Shown: piece by piece, positions 1 to 9,480 of the stretch
How the letters are laid out: the number at the start of each line of letters is the position of its first letter
How positions within the stretch are numbered: the first letter of the stretch is position 1
The notes under the pieces: model-generated
Database searches by the model: none
Seen by the model: only the letters and a program-made list of their open reading frames with translations
What the model was told of the DNA's origin: nothing
Position numbers and translations under genes: made by a program
Origin: Limnephilus marmoratus
Taxonomy: Eukaryota; Arthropoda; Insecta; Trichoptera; Limnephilidae
Length of the DNA: 64,000 nt
Direction: 5' to 3'
NCBI GenBank assembly: GCA_917880885.1
Contig: OU862923.1
Location: 27,915,770 to 27,979,769, forward strand

Positions 1-794
1 AGCAGATTATTACCAACAAATGTAAATAATTCTTGTTGAATTTATTATTTTGACTCATGTTTTCAAAAGTAGTTGTTTTCCAAGCGTTTCATTACCAAAT
101 AATATCGAAAAAATTCCATCGACTTTTCAATATAAAACGGATGAGAAATGCCGACATTAGCATTTTCGGCGACATTTATACACCTCATCGCGCAGTCCGC
201 ATTCTGTAAATATTTATAGGAATGCCGCCGTAAATTCTCGATTCGCGAAAATGAAACGACAAAGGGGCAAAGTTAAGACTGCGCCACCTACCCTTAAAAA
301 TCCTAACAACCATAAACGATCCTCCCTGGTCCCTACCCCCTCCCATTCTGTAGGGGTGGAAAGTAGAAGGCACCCCAGTTGCTTCCTCCCACGTTTATAA
401 TAAATGAGTGCGGAAGAAAAATGTGGTACCGTTCTTTAAATACCTTCCAATGCTCTCCAGATCGAACGCTTCCTATTTTATGGTCTCCTGGAAGGTACCT
501 ATTTTCTTTCTGTTATGTCGCGTCGATATTCGATATCACGCTGGGTGAAATTTAAAGTTATTGCGAAGAAAGGTGTGGTGTTGAATTTATTACGTTTTTT
601 ATTGTAAGTCGTTTATTTTTTATTCAATTTAAATGTATTTCTGCGCTGGGGTTACAAATATGGTAATTTGGCGACGGAGCAGAAGATTTTTAACAGAAAT
701 TATAATGAAAAGTAACTACCAACTTATATTATTTCATAACAACCAGGATCTATGGTCTTAGATCAATTTATGACACCTAAAATGGTACTTTATT
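1..794. other. Intergenic, nothing recognised
   Basis: AT-rich non-coding sequence. No coding frame, tRNA or repeat shared with the rest of the window was recognised. Confidence 0.5.
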
Positions 795-1035
795 TCTTTA
801 TTTATTTATAAGTACATGGTACATGATTAATACATTTACTTGAGAAGATACTTTAGGTCACCATGTAACGCAGTAAATGCCGGTTACAGGAATTCTACTG
901 ACATGTCACTCAATGGTCTTCGAAACGCTACTGTATCTGTAACAACCACACTAGGCAGCTGCCTGTATCATGGTGGCCAACGGAGGATAGTTATTTTGAA
1001 ATGAAGTCTAGTAAATGTAAACATATTTAAGTAAA
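795..1035 (-). mobile_element. Possible LINE 3' end
   Basis: Read on the minus strand, the stretch ends in an A-rich ATAAATAAATAAAG-type tail. The part before it could be a degraded LINE C-terminal coding end. There is no catalytic motif, so this rests mainly on the tail and is weak. Confidence 0.22.
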
Positions 1036-1124
1036 ATTATAAACAAAAATTAGAAAATTGGTAGAAATGTTTCCAATAACTCACAAATTGCCAAAGTTGC
1101 CTGGAAAATAAACACAAATAAGTA

Positions 1125-1176
1125 AGGTAGCTGTTATGTATGTACATAAATACACATACATACATACATGCACACT
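1125..1176. repeat. CATA-type microsatellite
   Basis: Imperfect run of ACATACAT/ATAC repeats directly before the 5'-truncated LINE. It may have been the insertion target, since CATACAT also follows the LINE poly-A. Confidence 0.6.
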
Positions 1177-1851
1177 ATGCTCCATTGATATGCTTGGTGT
1201 AACCCTAAGTGACCAGCTCCGGTATGGGGGCTCCATCGAAGCCAGGGTAAAGTTAGCCTCCCAGAAACTGGGCGTACTGTATAGGGCCCGCAGATACTTT
1301 AATAGTGCACAACTGCTAATCCTGTACAAATCGCAAGTGCGCCCCACGGTTGAATTTGGCAGCCACCTCTGGTCTGGAGATCCAAAATACCTGAAAAATA
1401 CCCTCGACTCTGTGCAGAAACGGGTGGTCCGTTTGATAGATTCTCCCATCTTAACAGACGGATTGCAATCTTTAGAGCACAGGCGTCGGGTGGGAATGCT
1501 ATCCTTGTTCTACCGGTATTACAATGGAAGATGCTCCGAGGAACTAGCATCATTGATCCCTTCGGTACCGACGCATAGTCGGGAAACACGCCAAACGCGT
1601 GCTCAACGGTTGACATTTGTCACATGAGAACGGGTCGTTTCTTCGACTCGTTCTTATGTTTAACAGCTTGGCTGTGGAATGATTTGCCGGCTTCTGTGTT
1701 TCCTCCTTCCTACAACATAGGTCTCTTCAAGACCAGTGTTCATTCCTTCCTCTCCTCAAAAAGACCCTCCACACAGCATCCCAGATGACATAGGCCCTGA
1801 GGGAAATTATTGTCCTCAAGGCCTCCTGTGTGGAGTTCATGTTAAAAAAAA
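1177..1851 (+). mobile_element. 5'-truncated LINE, 3' end (partner of SINE B)
   Basis: Non-LTR retrotransposon fragment holding the end of the reverse transcriptase ORF, a short 3' UTR and a poly-A run (about 1843-1851). The last coding bases plus the UTR (about 1751-1848) match the 3' ends of all well-preserved SINE B copies in this window (for example 19630-19745 and 22900-22979). This tail can fold: CTCCACACAG pairs with CTGTGTGGAG, and inside it AGGCCCTGAGG pairs with CCTCAGGGCCT in the SINE version. The 5' part of the element is missing, as is usual for LINE insertions. Clade assignment (CR1/jockey-like) is by protein resemblance only. Confidence 0.8.
1190..1788 (+). pseudogene. LINE reverse transcriptase C-terminal fragment, frameshifted
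   Basis: The frame encodes the region downstream of the RT palm in jockey/CR1-type LINEs: a LGVTL start, then LYKSQVRP, FGSHLW, QKRVVRLI and LQSLEHRRRVGMLSLFYR. The first frame ends near 1627. The family's usual ending (a WNDLP-like motif, then an FKTSVHSFL-like end) continues in another frame from 1624 to the TGA at 1786-1788, so one frameshift near 1622 breaks it. The catalytic FADD/YADD box is absent because the copy is 5'-truncated. It cannot encode an active enzyme. Confidence 0.8.
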
Positions 1852-1860
1852 ACATACATT

Positions 1861-2233
1861 CAGGGTGTTAAGGGACGTACTTGACTTACTTTAACCAGTG
1901 ATTCCTGACATTATTTGGAGTATAAAATGTAAATGAAATTTTGGTCTCCGGTGACTTTTTATGACGATTTTTTTTTTCCAAAATTTTTTTCTTCAAATTC
2001 AAACAAAAAAAAATTTCTTCCGCACGTCGTCACTGGTCACTCAGCCGGGTGTCTGACGAACCCCTTACCCCGCCTCCAACTGTTCAACAACTACCATTTT
2101 TTTATGTTTTTGCAGAAAAAAAAAAAAAACATCAAAAATGTCACCGGAGACCAAAATTTCATTTACATTTTTACTCCAAATAATGTCAGGAATCACTGGT
2201 TATAGTATGTCAAGTACGTCCCTTAACATCCTG
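1861..2233. mobile_element. MITE family E, copy 1
   Basis: Palindromic non-autonomous element with about 95-bp inverted ends. Each starts CAGGGTGTTAAGGGACGTAC and continues through CAGTGATTCCTGACATTATT to a GGTCTCCGGTGAC-like inner edge. A second copy lies at 56842-57181. Copy 2 is flanked by TA, which points to the Tc1/mariner group. In this copy TA remains only on the right. Short frames inside are by-products of the palindrome. Confidence 0.75.
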
Positions 2234-2335
2234 TATATATATACTTACATAAACATGTATTTATGCATACCCACACATACATGTATATTCATATATATAC
2301 TGATATACATACCTATACATACACATACATATAAA
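2234..2335. repeat. TA/CATA-rich microsatellite
   Basis: Degenerate alternating TATA, ACATAC and ATACAT units following MITE E copy 1. Confidence 0.55.
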
Positions 2336-3244
2336 CACTTTGAGTTTGAAACATCTTTCATTTGATTTAAACTATGATAACTAAACCAAACAAGCCAGTA
2401 TTTTTTTATGTTAACTATTCCTGAGATTGCAGGTATTTTATAAAAAATCATTGTAGTAAAATAATTTTGGATGATATGACATGACAAAATAGACCTTTTT
2501 AACTCAACATCTATTCTAATACGTTTCAATAATGTTATAGACTTATTAGTATAAAATAAATTTTTAATACAAGCCTTTTTCAGTAGAAAGGGCGAGTTTT
2601 TCTTTGATTCGATCCTTTCAAAGTTCCAATGAAAACAAAGAAATGCGTTTCGTATTTACTTTAAGACGACAGCTTCTGCTGCATATCTTCAAGGATTAGC
2701 TTCGTTGCAGCTGTGGGCGGCAGATCCACCACGTGACACATCAATTAAGGGCGGATTAGTTGGGCGGGAAATCTAAATTCCGCCCTCCACGCCGCTACTC
2801 ATTATCGTCGTTCGTCATCGGGAAGATACAAAATGAATCGATGAAAGAAGGGCCTGTCGGTTTGGAAATACAATGTGAATGAATTTGTTTTTTTTTTAAA
2901 TGTTGCAATGCAAATTGAGCACGGTCTTCTGTTCGTAATCTTGAACTGATTTGTCGAAATAGATTAGATCATATTATTAGTGATTACATTAATACTTACG
3001 TACGAAAAATATCTAAAATATATTTTTTCTAAAAGGGCAAATCTTATGCCAGAAACATTATTTAGATTTCCACGCACCGTTTAGTCACAAAGGCATTTGA
3101 AGTTGTTAAAAATTCACAATCATTGGCATTCTTTGTTAACCGGAGCAAACGAGACCATATAATGTTAATTATTATAAGTTTATGATTTTCAATCATCTCC
3201 TGTAGTATTAAAGCATGCAACACGGTTTGCAAATAATTGTGGGA
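2336..3244. other. Intergenic; GC-richer core at about 2660-2830
   Basis: Mostly AT-rich. The 2660-2830 part is richer in G and C, contains a CACGTG E-box, and is not repeated elsewhere in the window. No gene is recognised. Confidence 0.4.
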
Positions 3245-3245
3245 G

Positions 3246-3479
3246 AATATAAAATAAAGGGTAAGGAAACCCATGTATTTAAACTAAATAAAGCAATATA
3301 TGGCCTTAAGCAAGCATATAGATATTAGACATCATTATGTAAGACAAATTGTAAAGGATAAAATCATTAATTTAGAATATTTGCCTACGGAACATATGCC
3401 TGCAGATGTTTTGACCAAACCTTTGTGTAAAGATAAACATTTGAATTGTGTTTCTAATCTTGGTTTACAGACTGTTTAG
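3246..3479 (+). pseudogene. Copia pol 3' remnant (RT start joined to RNase H end)
   Basis: The plus strand reads an RT piece with KGKETHVFKLNKAIYGLKQA (the LxKAxYGLKQA motif of copia RT). After a deletion it runs into the RNase H end with DIRHHYVR and LPTEHMPADVLTKPL. The final stop is followed by a purine-rich tract (AAGGGCAGG) directly before the LTR, as expected for a polypurine tract. The central RT with the YVDD box and most of RNase H are missing. Confidence 0.8.
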
Positions 3480-3491
3480 TTTAAGGGCAGG

Positions 3492-3680
3492 TGTTAGAAT
3501 ATTCGTATAAACCAAACAGTTTGTTCTTTGTATCAGACGATTGCCGGTAGATGGCGACAGTATCGATGCTATCTGTCACTTCTTGGTCGGCTGTACTTTG
3601 ACAATGTCGTGTAACCAATTCATTATAATAAAACTCACTTATAACATTTAATCCTGGTTTATTTTGCTCTCTATCCTTCA
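3492..3680 (+). repeat. Copia LTR (3' LTR of the plus-strand part)
   Basis: Starts TGTTAGAATATTCG and ends CTCTATCCTTCA, so it has the TG...CA ends. It is nearly identical to the inverse complement of 6597-6785, with only a few substitutions. It is preceded by the polypurine tract. Confidence 0.9.
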
Positions 3681-3686
3681 CTTCTT

Positions 3687-3761
3687 GTGGTACCTCTCAC
3701 CGCCTTGCTTGGCAATATTTATTAAGAATAAATCACCAAGCAAGGCGGTGAGAGGTACCAC
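3687..3761. repeat. 26-bp perfect inverted repeat at the copia breakpoint
   Basis: Arms 3687-3712 and 3736-3761 are perfectly complementary, with a spacer of about 23 nt. The right arm is normal copia coding sequence (PSKAVRGTT). The left arm is its inverted copy placed six bases after the LTR end. It is a foldback scar. Confidence 0.85.
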
Positions 3762-4420
3762 ACCCGAAGAGAAATGGTCTGGTAAGAAAGTCAATTTATC
3801 TGAATTAAGAGTATTTGGCTGTGTTGCTTATGCAATGATCCCGTATGAAAAGCGCAAGAAATTGGATCCAAAGAGTAAAAAATATATCCATGTTGGATAT
3901 TGTACTGAATCGAAGGGATATCGATTAATTGATCCAGAAAAACCTTCAAAAATTATCAAGTCTAGAGATGTACAGTTTTTTGAAGAGAAAATGTATAAAG
4001 ATGCGGTAGCTAACGAGGAAAACTGCATTAATGATTTTCAGTTGGAACTTTCTAATAATAATGTAGATGTGAACACTATTGAAAACAATGTTGTTGAGTC
4101 TTCAGTTACAGAAGTTATGGAATTGTCTTCATCTAGTTCTACTGAACTTAACTATGTTGATGACCCTAAAGATATCACCTGGAATCCTGAAATGACTATG
4201 GATCAAGCGTCAAGTGATTATGAAGACTATGAAGAATCTTCAAATGCAGTGGTGGCTATGACAGCAGCAAGTCACGGTTACGAACCACAGACAATACACG
4301 AGGCGCTGTCGGCACCTGATAAAGAATACTGGAAGGAAGCTATAGCAGATGAGTATAAATCATTTGAAAAGAATAAAGCTTGGAACCTAACATTACTACC
4401 AGATGGAAAGAAAGCAGTTA
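3711..4420 (+). pseudogene. Copia integrase C-terminal / linker segment, inverted
   Basis: The frame encodes the post-catalytic part of copia integrase: FIKNKSPSKAV, TPEEKWSGKK, LRVFGCVAYAMIP, KKYIHVGYC and KGYRLIDP. A Ser/Asp/Glu-rich linker follows, then the EALSAPDKEYWKEAI and KKAV segment that leads into RT. Its first codons continue exactly where the minus-strand frame 4614-6539 stops (at AEALNMA). It therefore belongs between that frame and the RT piece but has been flipped to the other strand. Confidence 0.85.
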
Positions 4421-4640
4421 AATACATGGGTTTCCTTACCCTTTATTTTATATCCATCTGGCTGTTCCATGTATACCGTCTCCTTTAATTCTCCATTTAA
4501 GAAGGCCGTCTTCACATCCATGTGATCAACATTCATATCTAAGTTGACTGCCAGAGCAAGCAAGCTGCGTATTGTAGAATATCTTATCACAGGCGCGTAA
4601 GTATCTGAGTAGTCTATGCCATATTCAATGCCTCTGCCCA
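4421..4640 (-). pseudogene. Copia reverse transcriptase N-terminal fragment
   Basis: The minus strand encodes YGIDYSDTYAPVIRYSTIR, then LALAVNLDMNVDHMDVKTAF, then LNGELKETVYMEQPDG, the standard start of copia RT including the DVKTAFLNG motif-A region with its catalytic Asp. It is joined directly to the integrase core frame (junction near 4610-4640) because the intervening segment is inverted elsewhere. It ends at the inverted-repeat breakpoint at about 4454-4421. Confidence 0.85.
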
Positions 4641-6539
4641 GAACCTCCGGTCCATTCCAGCATCTTGCAGCATGCATCGTCCAGCCTCCACAATTGTCCG
4701 GTTGGCCCGTTCTGCTACTCCATTCTGCTGCGGAGAGTATGGGACGGTCAATTGATGCTCGATGCCATGTTCTTGTAGAAACATCTGGAACTGCTTATTA
4801 ACATATTCACGGCCATTGTCTGTTCGAAGAGCTTTGATTTTTAAATTGGTCTGATTTTCTACAAAACTTTTGAAAATCTTAAATATCGGCAATACTTCAT
4901 CTTTACTCTTAAGAAAATAACCAAATGTCATTCTTGTGAAATCATCTATGAATGTTAATAGATATTTACTGCCACTAAATGAGGAAACTGACATAGGACC
5001 GCACAAATCGGAATGTATGAGGCCTAGCTTCTCAGTAGCTCTGTTGAAAGACCTTTTTGGGAATGGCAATCTACTTTGTTTTCCCTCAAGACATGCTACA
5101 CAGGGAGTATGTTTGCTATCAGTGTAATCAATTCCACTAGCCATACCTTTTTTAAGTAAATCCATACTACGCCTATTCAGATGCCCAAGTCTGCGATGCC
5201 ATAAATCTTGGGATGGCTTCGCTTCACACAAATTCACAGCTTCCGTTTCATGATCCATGGACTGCTTCATATGCAATGGAACCTCCAAATCCATTGATTG
5301 ACAGGCTGCATTCAGCTCACTCGTGTTTGTTGACGGCTGACTCATTGTGTCCAATTGGTAAACACCATTGACCTTCGTAGCACTGGCGACTACATCTTTT
5401 CCACAATAAATATTACACTTCTCTGTGTCAAAGTGCACATCAAGTCCTTTGGCTGCCATTTTTCCAACAGAAATAAGGTTTGTTGACAATCCCGGTACGT
5501 AAATAACCTCACTTATTTTCGTCGTTTCTTTGTGTGCTTTCAACAACAATTCCACATCACCGTGTCCTTCACTGTGCATCTTTTGTTTATTTGCCACTGT
5601 TACTGAACGCGGAGTTTCCACAACGTAGTTTTGTAATAAATTTTTGTTGTTCGTCATGTGACAAGTAGCGCCGGAGTCGACATACCAAACATCCGAGTTA
5701 ATGTCTACAGCTAATGCCGTCAATAACGTTCCGTTCCACGCTTTTTCATATTTTTCACTCCGTTTGTCACTTTTATTTATTTTTGTTGGACAGTTTTTAG
5801 CATAATGATTAGGCTTTTTACATATAAAGCACTTGATGACCCTGGTAGATTGTTTGTTGTTGACACCTTTTGTTTTCGGGTTTGTAAACATCGCACTTTC
5901 TTCGCCCTTATCAAAGTCTCTACGCAGATTTTCTTGTAATAATTTACTTTTAACGGTTTCACTGCACAATTTAAAGTTCGAATTTTCCAACGCCATGATA
6001 AGTGGGTCGTAGTTTGATGGTAAACCACTTAACATCAACACTGACAGAAAATCATCGTCTAATGGAGCATTTATGTCTCGTAGTTGTTGATCCAAGTCTG
6101 TGATCTTCAAGATATACGCTTCCATATCTTTAAATTGTTCCAATTTCAATCCAAACAATGTACGTAAAAGTCCGAGTCTTCTACACAACCCTTTGTCTTC
6201 ATACGCCGTTTTCAAGTTACGCCAGGCTTCATATCCAGTCGCTGCATTCCGTACATGAGAGAAAGACGATGGCTGCACCATTAAACATATTTTTGCGAGC
6301 GCTTTTAGTTGTTTGCGTTCATCGGTGACCTTGGGGACACCCGCTGTAGACTCTTCAATGCAGTCCCATAAATCTTCATGCACCAAGTACATACGCATTA
6401 AGAATTTCCAATTTCCGTAATTTGAAATTCCACTGAGTTTCTCAAAATTTACTGAAATTCCTGCACTTGTTGTCGACGACGCCATTGTTGACAAAAACGA
6501 GTCTTGAGTTGTCGGTTGTGTTGCACTCTCGTCTGGCAT
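4614..6539 (-). CDS. Copia gag-protease-integrase polyprotein, C-terminally truncated
   Basis: Frame of 641 codons. Residues 30-200 resemble copia gag (NFEKLSGISNYGNWKFLM). A zinc knuckle CX2CX4HX4C lies at 237-250 (CFICKKPNHYAKNC). The aspartic protease motif DSGATCH is at 288-294. The integrase zinc-binding HHCC region is at about 447-483 (LWHRRLGHLN, CVAC). The integrase core has Asp511 (HSDLCGP), Asp574 (RTDNGREY) and Glu610 (NGVAERAN). The ATG lies 43 bases inside the primer site. The frame is undamaged up to the rearrangement, which suggests a young insertion. RT and RNase H are not on this frame, so no complete polyprotein can be made. Confidence 0.92.
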   Translation of the reverse strand: MPDESATQPTTQDSFLSTMASSTTSAGISVNFEKLSGISNYGNWKFLMRMYLVHEDLWDCIEESTAGVPKVTDERKQLKALAKICLMVQPSSFSHVRNAATGYEAWRNLKTAYEDKGLCRRLGLLRTLFGLKLEQFKDMEAYILKITDLDQQLRDINAPLDDDFLSVLMLSGLPSNYDPLIMALENSNFKLCSETVKSKLLQENLRRDFDKGEESAMFTNPKTKGVNNKQSTRVIKCFICKKPNHYAKNCPTKINKSDKRSEKYEKAWNGTLLTALAVDINSDVWYVDSGATCHMTNNKNLLQNYVVETPRSVTVANKQKMHSEGHGDVELLLKAHKETTKISEVIYVPGLSTNLISVGKMAAKGLDVHFDTEKCNIYCGKDVVASATKVNGVYQLDTMSQPSTNTSELNAACQSMDLEVPLHMKQSMDHETEAVNLCEAKPSQDLWHRRLGHLNRRSMDLLKKGMASGIDYTDSKHTPCVACLEGKQSRLPFPKRSFNRATEKLGLIHSDLCGPMSVSSFSGSKYLLTFIDDFTRMTFGYFLKSKDEVLPIFKIFKSFVENQTNLKIKALRTDNGREYVNKQFQMFLQEHGIEHQLTVPYSPQQNGVAERANRTIVEAGRCMLQDAGMDRRFWAEALNMA

Positions 6540-6582
6540 TCCGCACTGAAAACTATTTACGTACTTTTACTTCCCGCGTATC

Positions 6583-6596
6583 CTGGGCCCATAACC
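6583..6596 (-). promoter_or_regulatory. Copia primer binding site
   Basis: Directly next to the 5' LTR the minus strand reads GGTTATGGGCCCAG. This complements the anticodon arm of initiator tRNA-Met (CTGGGCCCATAACC) rather than a tRNA 3' end. Drosophila copia is known to prime from a 5' half-molecule of tRNAi-Met; the same mechanism is inferred here. Confidence 0.8.
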
Positions 6597-6785
6597 TGAA
6601 GGATAGAGAGCAAAATAAACCAGGATTAAATGTTATAAGTGAGTTTTATTATAATGAATTGGTTACACGATATTGTCAAAGTACAGCCGACCAAGAAGTG
6701 ACAGGTAGCATCGATACTGTCGCCATCTACCGGCAATCGTCTGATACAAAGAACAAACTGTTTGGTTTATACGAATATTCTAACA
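6597..6785 (-). repeat. Copia LTR (5' LTR of the minus-strand part)
   Basis: Inverse complement of the LTR at 3492-3680, same 189-bp length, with TG...CA ends on the minus strand. Confidence 0.9.
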
Positions 6786-6804
6786 ACACCCTCCTCCCAA
6801 AATC

Positions 6805-7113
6805 ATCCACCCAAATGGTTACTGGAACCATTTTTTTGGATAACCAACACCTGTGCCATACGTCACCCCAAATAGTTCGCTACGTTGATGGCTGGGCAGG
6901 AGTGCCCGGGTTAATGGAGTGAGTTTTGTCCGGGTCTTGGAGGCGAATGCATCTACCCACCAACTGCGTGGCAGGCTGTATCGGGAGAAATTGTTTGAGG
7001 AATACCCAACCTAGATCTCTCCAGACGGGCTCTCTCAACCCATCGCCATGCACCACAGTGGGAGGGATGGATTCATACATTCGTCACTCCTGGACATATT
7101 GATCCCCAGATGC
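6805..7113 (+). mobile_element. SINE B copy, 3'-truncated
   Basis: Carries the SINE B landmarks GGATAACCAACACCT, a GTTCGCTACG box, GCCCGGGTTAATG, TCGGGAGAAATTG and CGTCACTCCTGGACAT. It then breaks off at CCCCAGATGC, where the tRNA-like sequence begins. The LINE-type 3' tail is missing. Confidence 0.75.
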
Positions 7114-7118
7114 CGATC

Positions 7119-7190
7119 GGCATCGTGGCGCAGTGGTTAGCGCGTTTGCCCGGAAAGCAAGAGGTCCTGGGTTCAAGTCCCAGAGGTGTC
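7119..7190 (+). tRNA. tRNA-like sequence (anticodon GGA, probably pseudo)
   Basis: 72 nt with a cloverleaf: D stem GCGC/GCGC, anticodon stem TTTGC/GCAAG with loop CCGGAAA, and T arm CTGGG-TTCAAGT-CCCAG. The acceptor pairs imperfectly (GGCATCG with AGGTGTC, one mismatch). A box TGGCGCAGTGG and B box GGTTCAAGTCC are present, and a T run follows at 7196-7200. GGA would read serine codons, but there is no long variable arm, and position 33 is C rather than T. It is probably a pseudo-tRNA or the head of another SINE. Confidence 0.4.
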
Positions 7191-8632
7191 AATATCTTTT
7201 TCTGATTTTTCTGTTTCCAGATTTTCGATTGACTTTCGCTTAAATTGTCTTCATTTAATTAAATATTAAAATTTGAGGTTTTACTCATAAAGTTAAAAAT
7301 AAAAATAAAAGTATTCTTTTACATTTAATTTTTTTTTTTAATAATTTACCTACAATAAGTTATTCAATTTAAAAATATATTTATTTATAAAAAAGATCTT
7401 CTGCGTAGAAAAAATGACATGTGATAGCCGTTTTGTTTAGTTTCCGTGTAAAATCTGGTTTAATGAACTTATATTTGCTTTGAATTTAGTTGTCGTTTTC
7501 TTTAATTTAAACTGATTGTGTGAATGTGAAGAATTCAGACAAGAGATAATACACATATTTACCTATAATATAACGTTCAGACTATCGCTTGATTTTTCAC
7601 GCTAGTTTAATCTAAATGGAGTTCAACAAATTAAAGTTGATAACATAGTAGGTAAAATTTTCCTGTAAAGCACCCTCAGAATGATATTATTCCTGTAGTC
7701 TTGATCCTAAATCGCAATATCTTTTAAATGTTATATTTTACTTTTAATGTTCACTATAAATAATTGTTTGTTATATTTAAGTCGAACATAAAAACATTTT
7801 AAAATGTTAACATATTAATCTCCCCACCGGGATTTAAGGCTCAGCTATTCGTTCGTTTATCCTCCTCTTCTAAAATCAGAAAGGTTGCCCTTAGTGATAT
7901 TATAGATCCAGGACCATAAAACAAAAGTTTGACACCGGAGCCTATTTAGCGCAGTGCTTTAAAAATGTACGCACAATTAAATTTGGTTTACAGTTGGGGA
8001 AATAAAAATCCCCTTTGGCGATAAGAAATTCGCGGGTGTACAAATGCTTAGGTAGGGGATGGAGGGATGGGAGGGAGGGTGAAGATTGCATTATTTTTCC
8101 CGCGGTTTTAATGAAAATATGCCGCTCAATAAAGCCTACACTGGATTAATATGATGCAAAGGTCACATTTCTAAGCTTTTGGGGCAAAGTCGAAAATCAT
8201 GTAATCCAAAAAAGTTTTTCTCCACGATATTTTGTATGAATTTAATATACCGAAAAATATAAATGTATCGAATTTATTTTTGTATTAAATGAAATAGAAA
8301 ATAAGTGTCTACTAATAAAGAAATGCATTTTTTTACTTTGAAATTGCAGAAACGCCCTGGCAAATTTTCTTATCTTATCACAATAAGACAGACAATAAGG
8401 CGTCTAATTTTTTTTAAAGTTCAGTGGGTATTTTCAAACTCGGCAACTCATGATGGAAATGACTTAGGAAAAGTAGGAAAAGTAGCTGTATTGTTTTAGA
8501 ATTTCGTATATAAAAATCTGTTCAAATTCCATTTTTTTTGCTTCATAAAATAGATTTCTGCGTTATAGCACGTATTCGTTAATTATAAGAACGTTTGTTG
8601 TTGTTATATTTTAATTAAAATTCAAAAGTATA
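7191..8632. other. Intergenic, nothing recognised
   Basis: AT-rich, no repeat shared with the window and no credible coding frame. Confidence 0.45.
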
Positions 8633-9008
8633 TCTATCTATCTATATAAATAAAAATGAATCAAATTAAATGAAAAAAATTGCAATAGGTGGCACACGAG
8701 CTGTTTCAAAACTGAATGTACCGGGATTGAATGTATGGAATGCGGGAGGGAGGACGGGAACTCGGGTAGGGGGTTCACGGGAAGGGGGGAGAGGAACCCG
8801 GGAGGGGGGAGGGGAACCTTGGAGGGGGAAGGGGAACTCGGGAGGGGGGTCACGGGACGGGGGAACGGGGGAGTGGAGTGAGGAGAGGGAAGGTGGAGGA
8901 GGTAGAGTGGGAACGCGAGAGGGGAAGGGGACAAATGGGAAAGGACACGCAGAGAGAAACAATTTCATTATTAAATGGCATAGCAACGCATGCTGGGAAC
9001 CAGCTAGT
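8633..9008 (+). mobile_element. Helitron-like non-autonomous element
   Basis: Starts with a TCTATCTATATAAATAAAAA-type 5' end. It carries the shared block ATTGCAATAGGTGGCAC, then GAATGTACCGGGATTGAATG, then a long G-rich, C-poor tract (about 8740-8950). It ends GCAACGCATGC, a GCTGG-GAA-CCAGC hairpin and CTAGT. A TC start and a hairpin before CTAG(T) are Helitron hallmarks. Related copies are at 15632, 21716, 43690 and 52676. Confidence 0.7.
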
Positions 9009-9480
9009 ATATGATATAAACTAATATTATTTAGGTTTGAAAAAAATACAATAAAAACAATTCGCTTTTGCTTCTTTATCAAATAGGTACCAAGAATTAC
9101 TGAAATTAATATGATTTGTATCTTTATAATTTAACTCTCCATATTTTCACTGAAACGCCGAATTAATAAGGGTAGAAAAAGTCTCCCCTATTTGCATATA
9201 CCGCTTGTAATATAAAGTTTATTGAGATATGTAGTAAACATTTCCACTATAAAAAGTGCTTTATCCTTCTTAGGTACGCCGTAAAAGTTGGAGCTAATTA
9301 CCCTTAAGACATATTTTTAATTTCATGGTTCGTATAATTCCCCCTTAAGTCGTGCCGCAAGGGGCTGGCTGCTAGAGTTGAATGCAGATTTTAAATACTC
9401 TTTTATAGATAATACGCTCTTAAGCTAATTTTAGCTCTATAAACGAGCTCTTCATTTAGTGAATTCAAACAACCTCTCTT
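9009..9480. other. Intergenic, nothing recognised
   Basis: AT-rich unique sequence. Confidence 0.45.

Larger units (their letters stand above)
3245..6785 (-). mobile_element. Rearranged Ty1/copia LTR retrotransposon
   Basis: Two LTRs of identical length (189 bp) lie in opposite orientation at 3492-3680 (plus) and 6597-6785 (minus). On the minus strand the order is LTR, primer site, gag-protease-integrase, then directly a reverse transcriptase piece. The segment that should sit between integrase core and RT lies inverted on the plus strand at 3711-4420. The far 3' coding end and the other LTR are also on the plus strand at 3246-3680. A stretch of about 35 bp at 3247-3281 recurs inverted at 4420-4454, marking one breakpoint. 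Most of the RT and RNase H is deleted. Aberrant reverse transcription, self-integration or mis-assembly could each produce this. Confidence 0.85.

Noticed and set aside
1933..2365. Lys/Phe-rich frames
   Set aside because: They lie in the palindromic MITE and the adjacent microsatellite.
8670..9014. Gly/Arg-rich 114-codon frame and its antisense Pro-rich partners
   Set aside because: Low-complexity translation of the Helitron G-rich tract; the same happens at 43702-44138, 22018-22284 and 52801-53037.
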